Assembly: GCF_051903075.1 (NCBI RefSeq)
Contig: NZ_CP182422.1
Location: 3,968,001-4,032,000, forward strand
Direction of reading: 5' to 3'
Length of the DNA stretch: 64,000 bases
Origin: Embleya sp051903075
Lineage (GTDB): Bacteria > Actinomycetota > Actinomycetes > Streptomycetales > Streptomycetaceae
In this document: one piece after another, positions 51,436 to 60,990 of the stretch
Numbering within the stretch: the first letter of the stretch is position 1
How the letters are laid out: every line of letters starts with the position of its first letter
The notes under the pieces: generated by a model
Seen by the model: the letters and a program-made list of their open reading frames with translations, nothing else
Databases searched by the model: none
Told to the model about the DNA's origin: nothing
Program-made: the position numbers and the translations under genes

Positions 51436-52629
51436 TCAACGGATCGACATGTAGGCGCGGAACGCCTTGTGCAGCGCGGGCTGCACCGGGTACTCCCACT
51501 CGCCCAGGTTCTCCACCACGCGCCCGTTCGTCCCCAGCTTCCAGCGCAGCACCCCGAACAGTCGGTCGTCGGGGTCGATCACCGGACTGACCCCGCGCAT
51601 GTCGTAGACCGGTATGCCGCGCTCGTGCACGTCCTGGATCATCCGCCACTGGAGCGCGTGGCTGGGCCGCACCCCTCGGCCGTGGTCGGTGGAGGCGCCG
51701 GTCTGGTACCAGACCCGCTCGCCCGCGGTGATCAGCGTGTGCGCGGCCAGGAGCCGGTCCTCGAACCGGGCCAGGTACAGCTTCATCCGACCCGCCGCCT
51801 CGGTGTTCAGCGCCCGGTACTGCCGCTGGTAGTAAGGGAGTTCGCGGCCCAGCCGGAACCCGTTGCGGCGCTCGGTCACCTGGAGCAGGTCGAAGAACGC
51901 GGGCAGGTCCTCGTAGCCGCCCACGGCGATGTCCACGCCCGCCTTGCCCGCCTTGGTGATCGCGCGCTTCCACTCCTGGTTGAAGCCCGCCTTGACCTGG
52001 TCCAGGGCCCGCCCCTCGAACGGCAACTCGAAGGTGTACCGGGGCTGCGCGTCCGCGCCGTCGCCCGAGGACCGCCACCCCAGGTCGCCCAGCCGCAGTG
52101 CGACCGTCGCGCCCAGCGGGTCGATCTCGTCCGGGGTGACCCGATCCAGGTGCTTGAGCCCGTGCCGGACCGCGTCCTTGACGGTCTGCGCCTGCCAGCG
52201 CCGGTGGGCCAGCGGCGGCCCCATCCGCACGGTGAACACGTGCCTGGCGCGCATGTGTTCGATCAGCGGTGCCAGCCAGCGCTGCGGGTTCGGGTCGGCC
52301 CAGTCGATCACCGGGCCCTCGGGGAGGTACGCGAACCAGTACGGCACCTTGGGCATCTTGCGGTACAGCACCAGGGCCGTGCCGACCACGGCGCCGTTCG
52401 CGTCGAACCAGCCGATGCCCTCGCTGCGCCACGCCTCCTTGACCACGGCCCACGACGGGTACTGCAGGAACCCCGCGTCGCCGCGCCCGTCGAGATGCGC
52501 CAGGTGCGCGTCCTGCGTCAGCGGAGCGACCCGCAACGCCCGGTCGGCCGGCCCGGCGGGCGCGACGGAGCCGGCGGGCGCGGCGGGAACGGACGGTCGG
52601 GCGGGCGGCGCCGGAAGCAGCGTGACCAC
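51436..52629 (-). CDS. FemAB-family peptidoglycan bridge aminoacyltransferase
   Basis: The protein is 397 aa. The GTG at 52629 follows GGAG on the minus strand, and the longer frame is rejected. Tandem GNAT-like domains are seen (FLQYPSWAVVKEAWRSEGIGW, FDLLQVTERRNGFRLGRE, YLARFEDRLLAAHTLI, PSHALQWRMIQDVHERGIPV), as in FemX/MurM. These enzymes add amino acids to the lipid II stem peptide using aminoacyl-tRNA. The murJ gene on the opposite strand, 139 bases away, makes a cell-wall pair. Confidence 0.85.
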   Translation of the reverse strand: MVTLLPAPPARPSVPAAPAGSVAPAGPADRALRVAPLTQDAHLAHLDGRGDAGFLQYPSWAVVKEAWRSEGIGWFDANGAVVGTALVLYRKMPKVPYWFAYLPEGPVIDWADPNPQRWLAPLIEHMRARHVFTVRMGPPLAHRRWQAQTVKDAVRHGLKHLDRVTPDEIDPLGATVALRLGDLGWRSSGDGADAQPRYTFELPFEGRALDQVKAGFNQEWKRAITKAGKAGVDIAVGGYEDLPAFFDLLQVTERRNGFRLGRELPYYQRQYRALNTEAAGRMKLYLARFEDRLLAAHTLITAGERVWYQTGASTDHGRGVRPSHALQWRMIQDVHERGIPVYDMRGVSPVIDPDDRLFGVLRWKLGTNGRVVENLGEWEYPVQPALHKAFRAYMSIR

Positions 52630-52767
52630 GGGACGTCTCCTAGGGGACGGAGTGATGCGGGTGGGGAAGCCCCGCAAACCCTTAGAGCCCGTGGGCGAAC
52701 GGTTTCGTCACCGAGAAATTCGGATGCAACGGAAGTGGCCTCCCAGGCACTCAGACAACGGGGGAGC

Positions 52768-54627
52768 ATGTCCGAAACCCCGAACGCGGCCGAATTGGAG
52801 ACGTTTGTGAGCCATGTCGTCTCGGGCCGACCGGGGGGCCGGCACGCTCGTGCGGAGGATCGCCGACCCGCGTCCGAGACGCCGGCGCACGGGCCCGCGC
52901 GCCCGATCGAGCGGGCACCGGATCGGGGCGAAGGGGGCAAAACCAAAAGAGCCGGCGGCCGATCGATGCTGCGCGGCGGCGCGAGCCTGGCGCTCGGCTC
53001 CGCGGTCTCGCGGCTGACCGGCTTCGCCCGCAGCGCCACCGTGGTCGCGGCACTGGGCACCGGCCTGTTCGCCGACGGCTACAACGTGGCGAACACGGTG
53101 CCCAACATCCTCTACATCCTGCTCGTCGGCGGCGCGCTCAACTCGGTCCTGGTACCGCAACTGGTGCGCGCGGCCCGGCGCGACGCCGACGGCGGGGCCG
53201 GCTACACCGACCGGCTGCTGACCGCCGTGGGCTGCCTGCTGCTCGTGCTCACCCTCGCCGGCGTGCTCTCGGCGCCCGCGATCGTGTCCGCCTACGCGGA
53301 CTACGACGGCGCCCAGCGCACGCTGACCGTCGCGCTGGCCCGGATGTGCCTGCCGCAGATCCTCTTCTACGGCATGTTCGCGCTGGTCGGCGAAGTGCTC
53401 AACGCGCGCGGGCGGTTCGGGCCGATGGCCTGGACGCCGATCCTGAACAACGTCGTGGTGATCGCGGTCTTCGGGTCCTTCCTGCTGGTCGCGCACGACG
53501 TGCGGGACGCGCAGGGCATCACCCCGGCGCAGGTCCGCCTCCTCGGCCTGGGCACCACGCTCGGCATCGTCGTCCAGGCGCTGACCCTGGTGCCGTACCT
53601 GCGCGCGGCGGGGGTGCGCTTTCGGCCCCGCTTCGACTGGCGCGGCCACGGCCTGGGCGCGCCGCTGCGGATGGCTGGCTGGGCGGTCGCCATGGTCGGC
53701 GTCTCGCAACTGGGCTACTGGCTGGTGACCCGGCTCGCGGTCGAGGTGTCCGACAAGGCGGTGAAGTCCGGGCTCGGCCACGGCGTGGGCTACACCGCCT
53801 ACGCCAACGCGCAGTTGCTCTGGATCGTGCCGCACGGCGTGGTCACCGTGTCGATCGCGACCATGCTGATGCCCCGGATCAGCCGTGCGGCGGCCGACGG
53901 ACACCCCGCCACGGTCCGCGCGTTGGTCTCCCGGGGCCTGCGGCTGAACGCCCTGGTGATCGTGCCGGTGTCGTTCCTGTTCCTCGCCCTCGGCCCGCAG
54001 GTGACCGCGGTGGTCTTCCAGCACGGCGTCACCACCGAGGCGGACACCCGCGCGATGGGCCTGATGTTGACCGCGTTCGCGCCCGGGCTGATCGCCTACT
54101 CGGGGCAATACCTGATCCAGCGCGGCCTGTACGCGGTACAGGACGCCCGCACGCCGTTCTGGGCCAACGCGGCGATGACCGCGGCCGGTGCGCTGTTCTC
54201 GCTGATCGCCTACTGGACGCTGCCCGCCGAGTGGGCGGTCACCGGGATGGCCGCGGGATACAGCGTCGCGCAGGTGATCGGCCTGGTGTGGCTGGCCCGG
54301 GTGCTGCGCCGGCGGTTGCGCGGCCTGGACACGGTCCGGGTGGCGCGCACCCACCTGGGCCTGGCGCTGGTCTCCGCGGGCGCGGCGGGCGGCTCCTGGC
54401 TCCTGGCCCGCTGGTGTGCGCACACGCTCGGCTCGGGGCCGCCGGCGGCCGCGGTCGCGCTGGCCGGCGCGGTCGTGGTGTTCGCGGTGATCGTGGCGCC
54501 CGTGGCCTACCCGAGGGCCCGCCGGTTGTGGTTGCCCGAGGAGCCGGCGCGGCCGGCCCCCGACCCGGACGCCATGCCGAGGGTGATCGACCCCGACGCG
54601 CCGACCGGGCGGCACCGGCGGGTGTGA
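52768..54627 (+). CDS. murJ: lipid II flippase MurJ
   Basis: This 619-aa protein starts at ATG with GGGGGAGC upstream. An approximately 70-aa disordered, charged N-terminus precedes 13-14 transmembrane helices. The family motifs SRLTGFARSATVVAALG, NTVPNILYILLVGGALNSV and FYAVQDARTPFW-type stretch (GLYAVQDARTPFWANA) are present. It flips the cell-wall precursor across the membrane. The cytosolic tail is Pro/Arg-rich. It is divergent from the FemAB gene. Confidence 0.92.
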   Translation: MSETPNAAELETFVSHVVSGRPGGRHARAEDRRPASETPAHGPARPIERAPDRGEGGKTKRAGGRSMLRGGASLALGSAVSRLTGFARSATVVAALGTGLFADGYNVANTVPNILYILLVGGALNSVLVPQLVRAARRDADGGAGYTDRLLTAVGCLLLVLTLAGVLSAPAIVSAYADYDGAQRTLTVALARMCLPQILFYGMFALVGEVLNARGRFGPMAWTPILNNVVVIAVFGSFLLVAHDVRDAQGITPAQVRLLGLGTTLGIVVQALTLVPYLRAAGVRFRPRFDWRGHGLGAPLRMAGWAVAMVGVSQLGYWLVTRLAVEVSDKAVKSGLGHGVGYTAYANAQLLWIVPHGVVTVSIATMLMPRISRAAADGHPATVRALVSRGLRLNALVIVPVSFLFLALGPQVTAVVFQHGVTTEADTRAMGLMLTAFAPGLIAYSGQYLIQRGLYAVQDARTPFWANAAMTAAGALFSLIAYWTLPAEWAVTGMAAGYSVAQVIGLVWLARVLRRRLRGLDTVRVARTHLGLALVSAGAAGGSWLLARWCAHTLGSGPPAAAVALAGAVVVFAVIVAPVAYPRARRLWLPEEPARPAPDPDAMPRVIDPDAPTGRHRRV

Positions 54628-54715
54628 TGGGGTGGGCGGTACACACCGACCGTCCGGGTCGGTGCGCGGGCACGTCGCCCGACGGCGGCCCGCCGCCACG
54701 AACGGGGGAGAACGG

Positions 54716-55462
54716 ATGCAGTACGAAGTCGTCGTGCCGATCCCGGTCCGATCTGTCTGGGAGACCTTCCACGACGCCGAACGCCTGGGGCGGTGCATCC
54801 CGGGCCTGACGCCCGAGGAGCCGGTCCGCGGGGGTACCGAGGGCGTCGTGCTCACCGGCCGCTGGCGGGTGCGGGTCGACGCCGACACCGTCGCCTTCCG
54901 CGGCCTGCTGCGGCTCGCCGCCGCGGCCGAGCCGCTGGCGCTGGTCGCGACCGTGGTCGGGGTCGAGGAGCCGGGCGCGGCCGGGGGCGAGGGGCCGCCG
55001 GCCGCCCGCCTCGACGCCGAGTTCACGGTGCGGCTGTACGACCTCGCCGCGGCCGGGGACGACGACGCGGAGCACGCCGGCGAGACCCGGATCGTGTTCG
55101 CCGCCGAGCCGGGCGAGTTCGGCCCGGTCGAGGCCGCGCGGCAGGCCGCGTTCGCCCGCGCGGCCGACCTGTTCGCCGCCGCGCTGGCCGACGAACTCGC
55201 GCCCGAGACGGCGGCCGACACGCCGTTCGAGCCGGTCCGCCCGCTCGCCGAGCCGTTCTCGACGACGCCGCCGCGCACCCGGCCCTTGCCGCCGCGTCCG
55301 GCCGAGGCCGGCTCCGAGGCGGACCTGTGGTCCGAGGTCGGACACGGCAGCGGCCGTGCCGCGCGCCGGGCGATCCGGGTGCTGGTCCCGGCGCTGGGCG
55401 CGGTCGTGCTCTGGCGCCTGGTCCGGGTGCGGGCCCGCCGCGAGCGCGTCGGCCGAGCCTGA
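54716..55462 (+). CDS. SRPBCC (CoxG-like) protein with C-terminal membrane segment
   Basis: The 248-aa protein starts at ATG 54716 with GGGGGAG upstream. The N-terminal 150 residues form a START/SRPBCC fold (VVVPIPVRSVWETFHDAERL, GRCIPGLTPEEP, LTGRWRVRVDADTV), as in carbon monoxide dehydrogenase subunit G. A disordered linker and a short hydrophobic end follow (RAIRVLVPALGAVVLWRLV). It lies 37 bases before the pyrE start. The ligand is unknown. Confidence 0.72.
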   Translation: MQYEVVVPIPVRSVWETFHDAERLGRCIPGLTPEEPVRGGTEGVVLTGRWRVRVDADTVAFRGLLRLAAAAEPLALVATVVGVEEPGAAGGEGPPAARLDAEFTVRLYDLAAAGDDDAEHAGETRIVFAAEPGEFGPVEAARQAAFARAADLFAAALADELAPETAADTPFEPVRPLAEPFSTTPPRTRPLPPRPAEAGSEADLWSEVGHGSGRAARRAIRVLVPALGAVVLWRLVRVRARRERVGRA

Positions 55463-55499
55463 ACGGGCCGGGCCGGTCGCGGCGATAGGCTCCCGTGCC

Positions 55500-56039
55500 A
55501 TGACCTCCGACCGTGATGCGCTGCTCGAACAGATCAAGACCAAGGCCGTCGTGCACGGCCGGGTCGTCCTGTCCTCCGGTCGGGAGGCGGACTACTACGT
55601 CGACCTGCGCCGGATCACCCTGGACGGCGAGGCCGCGCCGCTGGTCGGCAAGGTCATGCTCGACCTCACCGCCGACCTGGACTTCGACGCGGTCGGCGGG
55701 TTGACCCTGGGCGCCGACCCGGTCGCCGGGGCGATGCTGCACGCCGCCGCCGCGCGGGGCCGCAGGCTGGACGCGTTCGTGGTGCGCAAGGCCGGGAAGG
55801 CGCACGGTCTGCAGCGCCGGATCGAGGGCCCGGACGTGCGGGGCCGCCGGGTGCTCGCGGTCGAGGACACCTCCACCACGGGCGGCTCGGTGCTGACCGC
55901 CGTCGAGGCGTTGCGCGAGGCCGGCGCCGAGGTCGTCGCCGTCGCGGTGATCGTCGAGCGCGGTGCCGCGCCCACCGTGGAAAAGGCCGGCCTCGAGTAT
56001 CGGGTCGCCTACCACCTGGAAGACCTCGAACTGAATTAG
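55500..56039 (+). CDS. pyrE: orotate phosphoribosyltransferase
   Basis: This 179-aa enzyme catalyses the fifth step of UMP synthesis, from orotate and PRPP. The PRPP motif reads VLAVEDTSTTGGS. The loop VVRKAGKAHGLQRR holds substrate lysines. A -10 (TAGGCT, 55486-55491) eight bases upstream with no ribosome-binding site suggests a leaderless mRNA. A conserved actinomycete neighbour set lies around it. Confidence 0.94.
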   Translation: MTSDRDALLEQIKTKAVVHGRVVLSSGREADYYVDLRRITLDGEAAPLVGKVMLDLTADLDFDAVGGLTLGADPVAGAMLHAAAARGRRLDAFVVRKAGKAHGLQRRIEGPDVRGRRVLAVEDTSTTGGSVLTAVEALREAGAEVVAVAVIVERGAAPTVEKAGLEYRVAYHLEDLELN

Positions 56040-56355
56040 CGGCCCCCGCCCGCGCATTCCGCCGCCGGCCGTCCCGTGTGATGCCTTGCGCATTCATGGG
56101 ACGGCCATTGCTTTTTTCGCCGTCTCGGATATTGTCGGACCAGTTCCGACGTCGGCGCATCCGCCGACCGGACTTCCCGGGGGGGAAGTATGAATTCGTC
56201 GTGTATGCCGCCCTGCACGCGCTCGCCGCGCTCTCGCGGCCGAGTCGTCCCGCGCCGATCGGGGCGTTGAACACCTCTGCCCTTTCCCCTCGGGCCGCCG
56301 GGTCGGTTCCCCGTCCGACCCGGCGGCCACCTTCGTCTTCGGCACCCTCCCAGTC

Positions 56356-56390
56356 CACCCCGCTCCCGGTCCCCGTCCGGGGGCGGGGTG
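56356..56390 (+). terminator. terminator, likely of the pyrE transcript
   Basis: A stem with one bulge pairs CACCCCGC (56356-56363) with GCGGGGTG (56383-56390), and an inner CCCGG/CCGGG pairing is followed by TTTCG. The 56040-56565 interval holds no convincing gene. Confidence 0.65.
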
Positions 56391-56519
56391 TTTCGCATTG
56401 CACCTCGCACCGACCGTCCGCCGGCCCGACGCACGGCGAAGCGGAAAGGTTGTACGGCCGCGTATTTCATTCCGGTCAATTGCCGGTGTCGTACCCGGAA
56501 CGTCCTTCGGGACGACAAA

Positions 56520-56551
56520 AAGCGGCGGTGCGCCAATGCGCACCGCCGCTT
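56520..56551 (-). terminator. terminator of the dedA gene
   Basis: 13-bp stem (56539-56551 with 56520-56532), followed on the minus strand by a T-run (complement of 56515-56519), directly after the dedA stop. Confidence 0.8.
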
Positions 56552-56565
56552 CGGAGCGTATGTGT

Positions 56566-57231
56566 TCAGTTACCCGAGGAAGCCGCTTCGCGCTTCGCCT
56601 CCCGCTTGCTGCGCACGACCTCGATGATGATCGGCAGCACCGAGATGAGAACGATGACGAAAACGCCCGGCAAAAGATATTTGTCGATGCTGCTGCCGAT
56701 CGTGTCACCGAGCTTGTAGCCGAGCAGGATGATGCCGTCGGTCCACACCAGGCCGCCGATGACGTTCCAGATGAAGAACGTCCGGGCCGGCATCTCCAGC
56801 ACTCCGGCGACCGGGTTCAGGAAGGTGCGGACGATCGGGATGAACCGGGCCAGCAGCACCGCCTTGGCCGGGCCGAACTTCTCGAAGTACTGCTCGGCCT
56901 TGGTCACGTACTCGGCCTTGAACAGCTTCGAGTCCGGTTTGCTGAACATCTTCGTGCCGTAGCGGGCGCCCAGGAAGTGGCCGAACTGGGCACCGGCGAT
57001 CGCGCACACCGGCGCCCCGAGGAGCAGCCAGGGCAGCGAGATGGATGTGCCGACGATCTCGTCCGCCGACGAGGACGCGGCGACGCCGGCCAGGAACAGC
57101 ATCGAGTCGCCGGGGAAGAAGAACCCGACCAGCAGACCCGTCTCGGCGAAGATGATCGCGAGGATGCCGATGAGTCCGAACGTCGAGATGAGGGACGTCG
57201 CGTCGAGGACGTTGACAGCTTGGAATTCCAC
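56566..57231 (-). CDS. DedA-family membrane protein
   Basis: This 221-aa protein has conserved DedA features: FAETGLLVGFFFPGDSMLFL with G-[FY]-x-x-P-G-D, the LGARYGTKMFSK loop, and the signature FIPIVRTFLNPVAGVLEM with the functional Arg. Members act in membrane homeostasis and undecaprenyl-phosphate recycling. The C-terminus is basic. It is a single gene, divergent from the flavoprotein gene. Confidence 0.9.
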   Translation of the reverse strand: MEFQAVNVLDATSLISTFGLIGILAIIFAETGLLVGFFFPGDSMLFLAGVAASSSADEIVGTSISLPWLLLGAPVCAIAGAQFGHFLGARYGTKMFSKPDSKLFKAEYVTKAEQYFEKFGPAKAVLLARFIPIVRTFLNPVAGVLEMPARTFFIWNVIGGLVWTDGIILLGYKLGDTIGSSIDKYLLPGVFVIVLISVLPIIIEVVRSKREAKREAASSGN

Positions 57232-57391
57232 CTTGTGAGGGTAGTGCGCGTGCGGCCCGGGTGGTCACCCGTCCCCACTCCGGGGCACGCATCATTACCG
57301 GGTCGGGACGTCCGGCGGCGATCGAGGGCCGGTTTCGGCGGTGTCCGCACCTGCGCGGACACACGTACGCACACAGAGTCAGGGGTAGCAC

Positions 57392-58771
57392 GTGGGCAAC
57401 GAGCGACTGGTGGTGATCGGCGGTGACGCCGCCGGGATGAGTGCGGCCTCGCAGGCCCGGCGGCGGCGCGGCGAGGACGACCTGGAGATCGTGGTGATCG
57501 AGCGGGGCCGGTTCACCTCGTACTCCGCGTGCGGCATCCCCTATCTGGTCTCCGGGGACGTGGACGGCCCCGACGCGCTGATCGCACGTACGCCCGACGA
57601 GCACCGCAAGCGCGGGATCGACCTGCGCCTGGGCGTCGAGGCGGAGGGTCTGGACCTGGATCACCGCACGGTGGAGATCCGCGACCTGACCACGGGCAGG
57701 GCCGACCGGATCGGCTTCGACCAATTGGTCCTGGCCACCGGCGCGGTGCCGATCCGGCCGCCGCTGCCCGGGATCGACGCACCCGGCGTGCACGGGGTGC
57801 AGACCCTGGAGGACGCCCGCGAGCTGATCGAGTGGTTGGCCCCCCAACACCGCCGGGCGGTGGTGGTCGGCGGCGGCTACATCGGCATCGAGATGGCCGA
57901 GGCGATGGTCCGCAAGGGCTTGGCGGTCACCGTCGTGGACCGCTCCGCGCAGCCGATGTCCACCCTGGACCCCGACATGGGCGCCCTGGTGCACGAGGCC
58001 ATGGAGGGCATGGGCATCGATGTGGTGACCGAGACCGAGGTGGTGGGGATCGAGGTGACCGACGGTCGGGCGAGCGCCGTACTGACCGCCGACGGCCGCT
58101 TCCCCGCCGACATCGTGGTCCTGGGCCTGGGCGTGCGCCCCGCCACCGAGCTCGCCCGCGCGGCCGGCCTGCCGCTCGGCGCGAGCGGCGGGCTGACCAC
58201 CGACCTGCGGATGCGGGTCGGCGTCGACGGCGGGGCCGAGGGCATCTGGGCCGGCGGCGACTGCGTCGAAGTGCTCGACCTCGTCTCCGGCCGCCGCCGG
58301 CACATCGCGCTCGGCACCCACGCGAACAAACACGGCCGGGTGATCGGCGCCAACATCGGCGGCGACTACGCCACCTTCCCCGGCGTGGTCGGCACCGCCG
58401 TCAGCAAGGTGTGCGACCTGGAGATCGGCCGCACCGGCCTGCGCGAGAAGGACGCGGCGGCGGCCGGCTTCGAGTTCGTCACCGCGACCATCGAATCCAC
58501 GGGCCGGGCCGGCTACTACCCGGGCGCGCGGTCGATGCGGGTCAAGATGATCGCCGAGCGCATCACGGGCCGGCTTCTGGGCGTACAGATCGTCGGCCGC
58601 GACGGCGCCGCCAAACGCATCGACACCGCGGCCGTCGCGCTCACCCACCGGATGACGGTCGAGGAGATCACCTCCCTCGACCTCGGCTACGCGCCCCCGT
58701 TCTCCCCGGTCTGGGACCCGATCCTGGTCGCCGCCCGCAAGGCGGCGCAGAAGGTCGCCGAGGATCGCTGA
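57392..58771 (+). CDS. CoA-disulfide reductase / NADH oxidase-like flavoprotein
   Basis: This 459-aa protein has two Rossmann folds: FAD (VVIGGDAAGMSAASQARR) and NAD(P)H (AVVVGGGYIGIEMAEAM). The active-site cysteine is C47 in SYSACGIPY, the single-cysteine pattern of CoA-disulfide reductases and NADH oxidases. A C-terminal dimerisation domain is complete. It probably reduces CoA disulfide or related thiols. Mycothiol-based redox in actinomycetes makes the substrate uncertain. Confidence 0.88.
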   Translation: MGNERLVVIGGDAAGMSAASQARRRRGEDDLEIVVIERGRFTSYSACGIPYLVSGDVDGPDALIARTPDEHRKRGIDLRLGVEAEGLDLDHRTVEIRDLTTGRADRIGFDQLVLATGAVPIRPPLPGIDAPGVHGVQTLEDARELIEWLAPQHRRAVVVGGGYIGIEMAEAMVRKGLAVTVVDRSAQPMSTLDPDMGALVHEAMEGMGIDVVTETEVVGIEVTDGRASAVLTADGRFPADIVVLGLGVRPATELARAAGLPLGASGGLTTDLRMRVGVDGGAEGIWAGGDCVEVLDLVSGRRRHIALGTHANKHGRVIGANIGGDYATFPGVVGTAVSKVCDLEIGRTGLREKDAAAAGFEFVTATIESTGRAGYYPGARSMRVKMIAERITGRLLGVQIVGRDGAAKRIDTAAVALTHRMTVEEITSLDLGYAPPFSPVWDPILVAARKAAQKVAEDR

Positions 58772-58799
58772 CCGGCGATCGGCCCCCGCCGGCCGGGGG

Positions 58800-59765
58800 T
58801 CAGCTCGTCGGCGGCTTGTAGCCGGAGAGATCAAGGGACGCGACCACCCGGTCGGCGATGTCGGAGTCGGCCGGGAGCCCGGTGGTGTGGATGTAGACGC
58901 CCTGGTCGACCAGCCACCACAGCCGGATGTCGTAGGACCCCGAGTTGGCGCATGTCACGGTCCAGGAGCGGTACTTCGCGGGGTGGCCGGCGACCGTCAC
59001 GGTCGACTTGGTGGTCAGCCGCATGGTCAACTCCCCGTACGCCGGAGGCGCGGCGGGGATGCCGTTGCGCATGCACAACGGCTGGGTCAGTCCGCCGTCG
59101 TCCTTGTCGACGGCCCCCTCGTAGGGCCAGCTCCCCGAGACGTCCGGGACGGGTTTGACGTTGACCCAGGCGCCGTGACCCAGGCAGTCACCGGTGTACG
59201 CGGGATCGGCGAGCACACACTCATGCCGGGCGTCCTCCCGCACGATCCGCCACGACGGCGGGGTCCGGAACTTCACCGCCGAGACGTCGTCGGACTTGGG
59301 CTTGGTGGACGAACCGGGGGCGGTGCTCGCCGGCTTCGAGGACGGCGGCCGGGTCGTCGGGCGGTTGTCCGGTCGGGTGTCCTCCGACTCCGCCGTGCTC
59401 GACTCCGGCGTCCCGTTCGCCTCGAGAACGTCGGTCGCGGCGACGTTCGTCGGCGGCGCCGACGTCATGGCGGGGGAGGGGGTCGTGAACTCGGTGGGCG
59501 GCGGCGTGGGCACCCGGGACTGGAGCGGCGTGCTCCGGTTCGTGGTGGGAGCCCCCACCAGGGACACCCCGCCGAAGGCCGCCGCGGCCAGGAGCACCGC
59601 GGACAGCGGAAGCCCGATGGTCTTCCACCGGGAGTGTGCGGCCCCGTCGGCGTGCGGCGGGGCCGGCGGTCGCAGCTGATGCGCGGTGACGGTGTCCGCC
59701 CGGGCCGCCATCGCCGCGCGCAGCAGGTCCTCCACCGATTCGTCGCGCGCATTGTGTTCGGTCAC
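58800..59765 (-). CDS. membrane protein coupled to the sigma factor (anti-sigma-like layout)
   Basis: This 321-aa protein overlaps the sigma factor stop by four bases. A short cytosolic N-terminus (ESVEDLLRAAMAARADTV) is followed by one transmembrane helix near 48-70 (IGLPLSAVLLAAAAFGG), a Thr/Pro/Ser linker and an extracytoplasmic domain with several cysteines (DARHECVLADPAYTGDCLGH). The layout and the coupling suggest an anti-sigma or signal-sensing role. No zinc anti-sigma motif is seen. Confidence 0.7.
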   Translation of the reverse strand: MTEHNARDESVEDLLRAAMAARADTVTAHQLRPPAPPHADGAAHSRWKTIGLPLSAVLLAAAAFGGVSLVGAPTTNRSTPLQSRVPTPPPTEFTTPSPAMTSAPPTNVAATDVLEANGTPESSTAESEDTRPDNRPTTRPPSSKPASTAPGSSTKPKSDDVSAVKFRTPPSWRIVREDARHECVLADPAYTGDCLGHGAWVNVKPVPDVSGSWPYEGAVDKDDGGLTQPLCMRNGIPAAPPAYGELTMRLTTKSTVTVAGHPAKYRSWTVTCANSGSYDIRLWWLVDQGVYIHTTGLPADSDIADRVVASLDLSGYKPPTS

Positions 59766-60451
59766 GACTGTTCGTCCTTCATGAGTTTTTCGAGGGCGTC
59801 GATGGCACGACTCGCCGTGGACTTCACCGCTCCACGGGAGAGTCCGAGCGTTTCGGCAATCTGCGCCTCCGTCATGTCCGACCAGTAGCGCAGCACGAGC
59901 ACCTCGCGTTGTCGCGGGGCCAGGCGCTGCACCGCGCCGAGCACCCGCAGGTGTTCCTCGGAGAGCACCACGGCGTCCTCGGGCGAGGCGGCGGCCGGCT
60001 CGTGCGGGGGAACGTAGGCACGGGCCGTGCGGCGCCGGCGCAGCACCGAGCGGGAGAGGTTGACCACCGACGTGCGCAGGTAGGCCATCGCGTTGTCGAC
60101 GTCGTCCAGGTCCTCGCCGAAGCGGCGGTACAACGCGGTGAAGGCGTCCTGGACCACGTCCTCGGCGGTGCCGAGGTCGTCCACGAGCAGGATGGAGAGC
60201 CGGACCATGCCCAGTCGTTGGGCGTGGTAGAGCTCGGTCAGGGTCGGGCGGGCAGGTGGTTCCTCCCGACCACCCCGCAGGATGCGAAGCCGCGGTCGAC
60301 GCGGTGCGGCGTCGGCCGCCGCGTCGTCGGGCGCGGAGTCCGGCGATCGCTCGTCGCCCCCGTATGCCGGCATGCTCAGCAGCGCCACAACCCCGCCGCC
60401 CCCTTCACTGTCATCGGACCGTCCCCACCCCTTGTGCACAGCCCGTGTCAT
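59762..60451 (-). CDS. SigE-family (ECF) RNA polymerase sigma factor
   Basis: The protein is about 229 aa from the ATG at 60451. A GTG at 60388 (208 aa) is an alternative, and the true start is unsure. Region 2 is LDDLGTAEDVVQDAFTALYR-type (here DDLGTAEDVVQDAFTALYRR). Region 4 is APRQREVLVLRYWSDMTEAQ and ETLGLSRGAVKSTASRAIDA. The spacing fits the SigE-like group common in Streptomyces. It likely directs a small extracytoplasmic response with the coupled membrane protein. The 60452-60990 interval shows no convincing gene. Confidence 0.85.
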   Translation of the reverse strand: MTRAVHKGWGRSDDSEGGGGVVALLSMPAYGGDERSPDSAPDDAAADAAPRRPRLRILRGGREEPPARPTLTELYHAQRLGMVRLSILLVDDLGTAEDVVQDAFTALYRRFGEDLDDVDNAMAYLRTSVVNLSRSVLRRRRTARAYVPPHEPAAASPEDAVVLSEEHLRVLGAVQRLAPRQREVLVLRYWSDMTEAQIAETLGLSRGAVKSTASRAIDALEKLMKDEQS

Positions 60452-60990
60452 GGAGACGTCTCGACTCGCCACGGGTTGCGCCTGCCCTTCGAAGTCCTTG
60501 TGTCGCCAGGTCAGTTCGTGGCGCCTTGCCCGGCCGCGAGGCGCGGGTCGGCGGGCGCGAATCCGGCGAACGCCTTCGCAAACGTGCTCATAGCGGACAT
60601 GTGCATGACATGGGTGTCCCCTGGGGAAGGTGGTGGGAAGAAAACGAAGACGAACCGGAGTCCCGGGCGCCGTGAAAGCCGGCGCCGTCGGGTCCCGTGC
60701 GTTGTGATCCGCCGCTCTCCGCTTGCTGCTCTCAATACCCAAGACGCGTGTCCGATGGGATGGTTGCGCCCCGAGTGAAAGTTCGTGCGGAAGACTTTTC
60801 CGAGTCCGGTGTGGCCTCTGTGGCACCGCTTCGATGATCCGTCGGATCCTCGGTCCGCTCCGCCGAACGTGGCGGACTGGATGCGGTGTCGATCAAGTCG
60901 GTCTGCCAGGATGGGCGGCAAGCGGGGATACGGCCATCCGTGTCCGAAACCCTCATATCACCGCCGGCTCGAGCAACAAGGAGCACACGC

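Noticed and set aside
52708..55278. 856-aa minus-strand open frame opposite murJ
   Set aside because: It is a shadow frame covering three real plus-strand genes, with no domain.
56078..56719. 213-aa plus-strand frame in the pyrE-dedA gap
   Set aside because: It crosses two terminator hairpins and overlaps dedA antisense. It has no recognisable domain or start signal.
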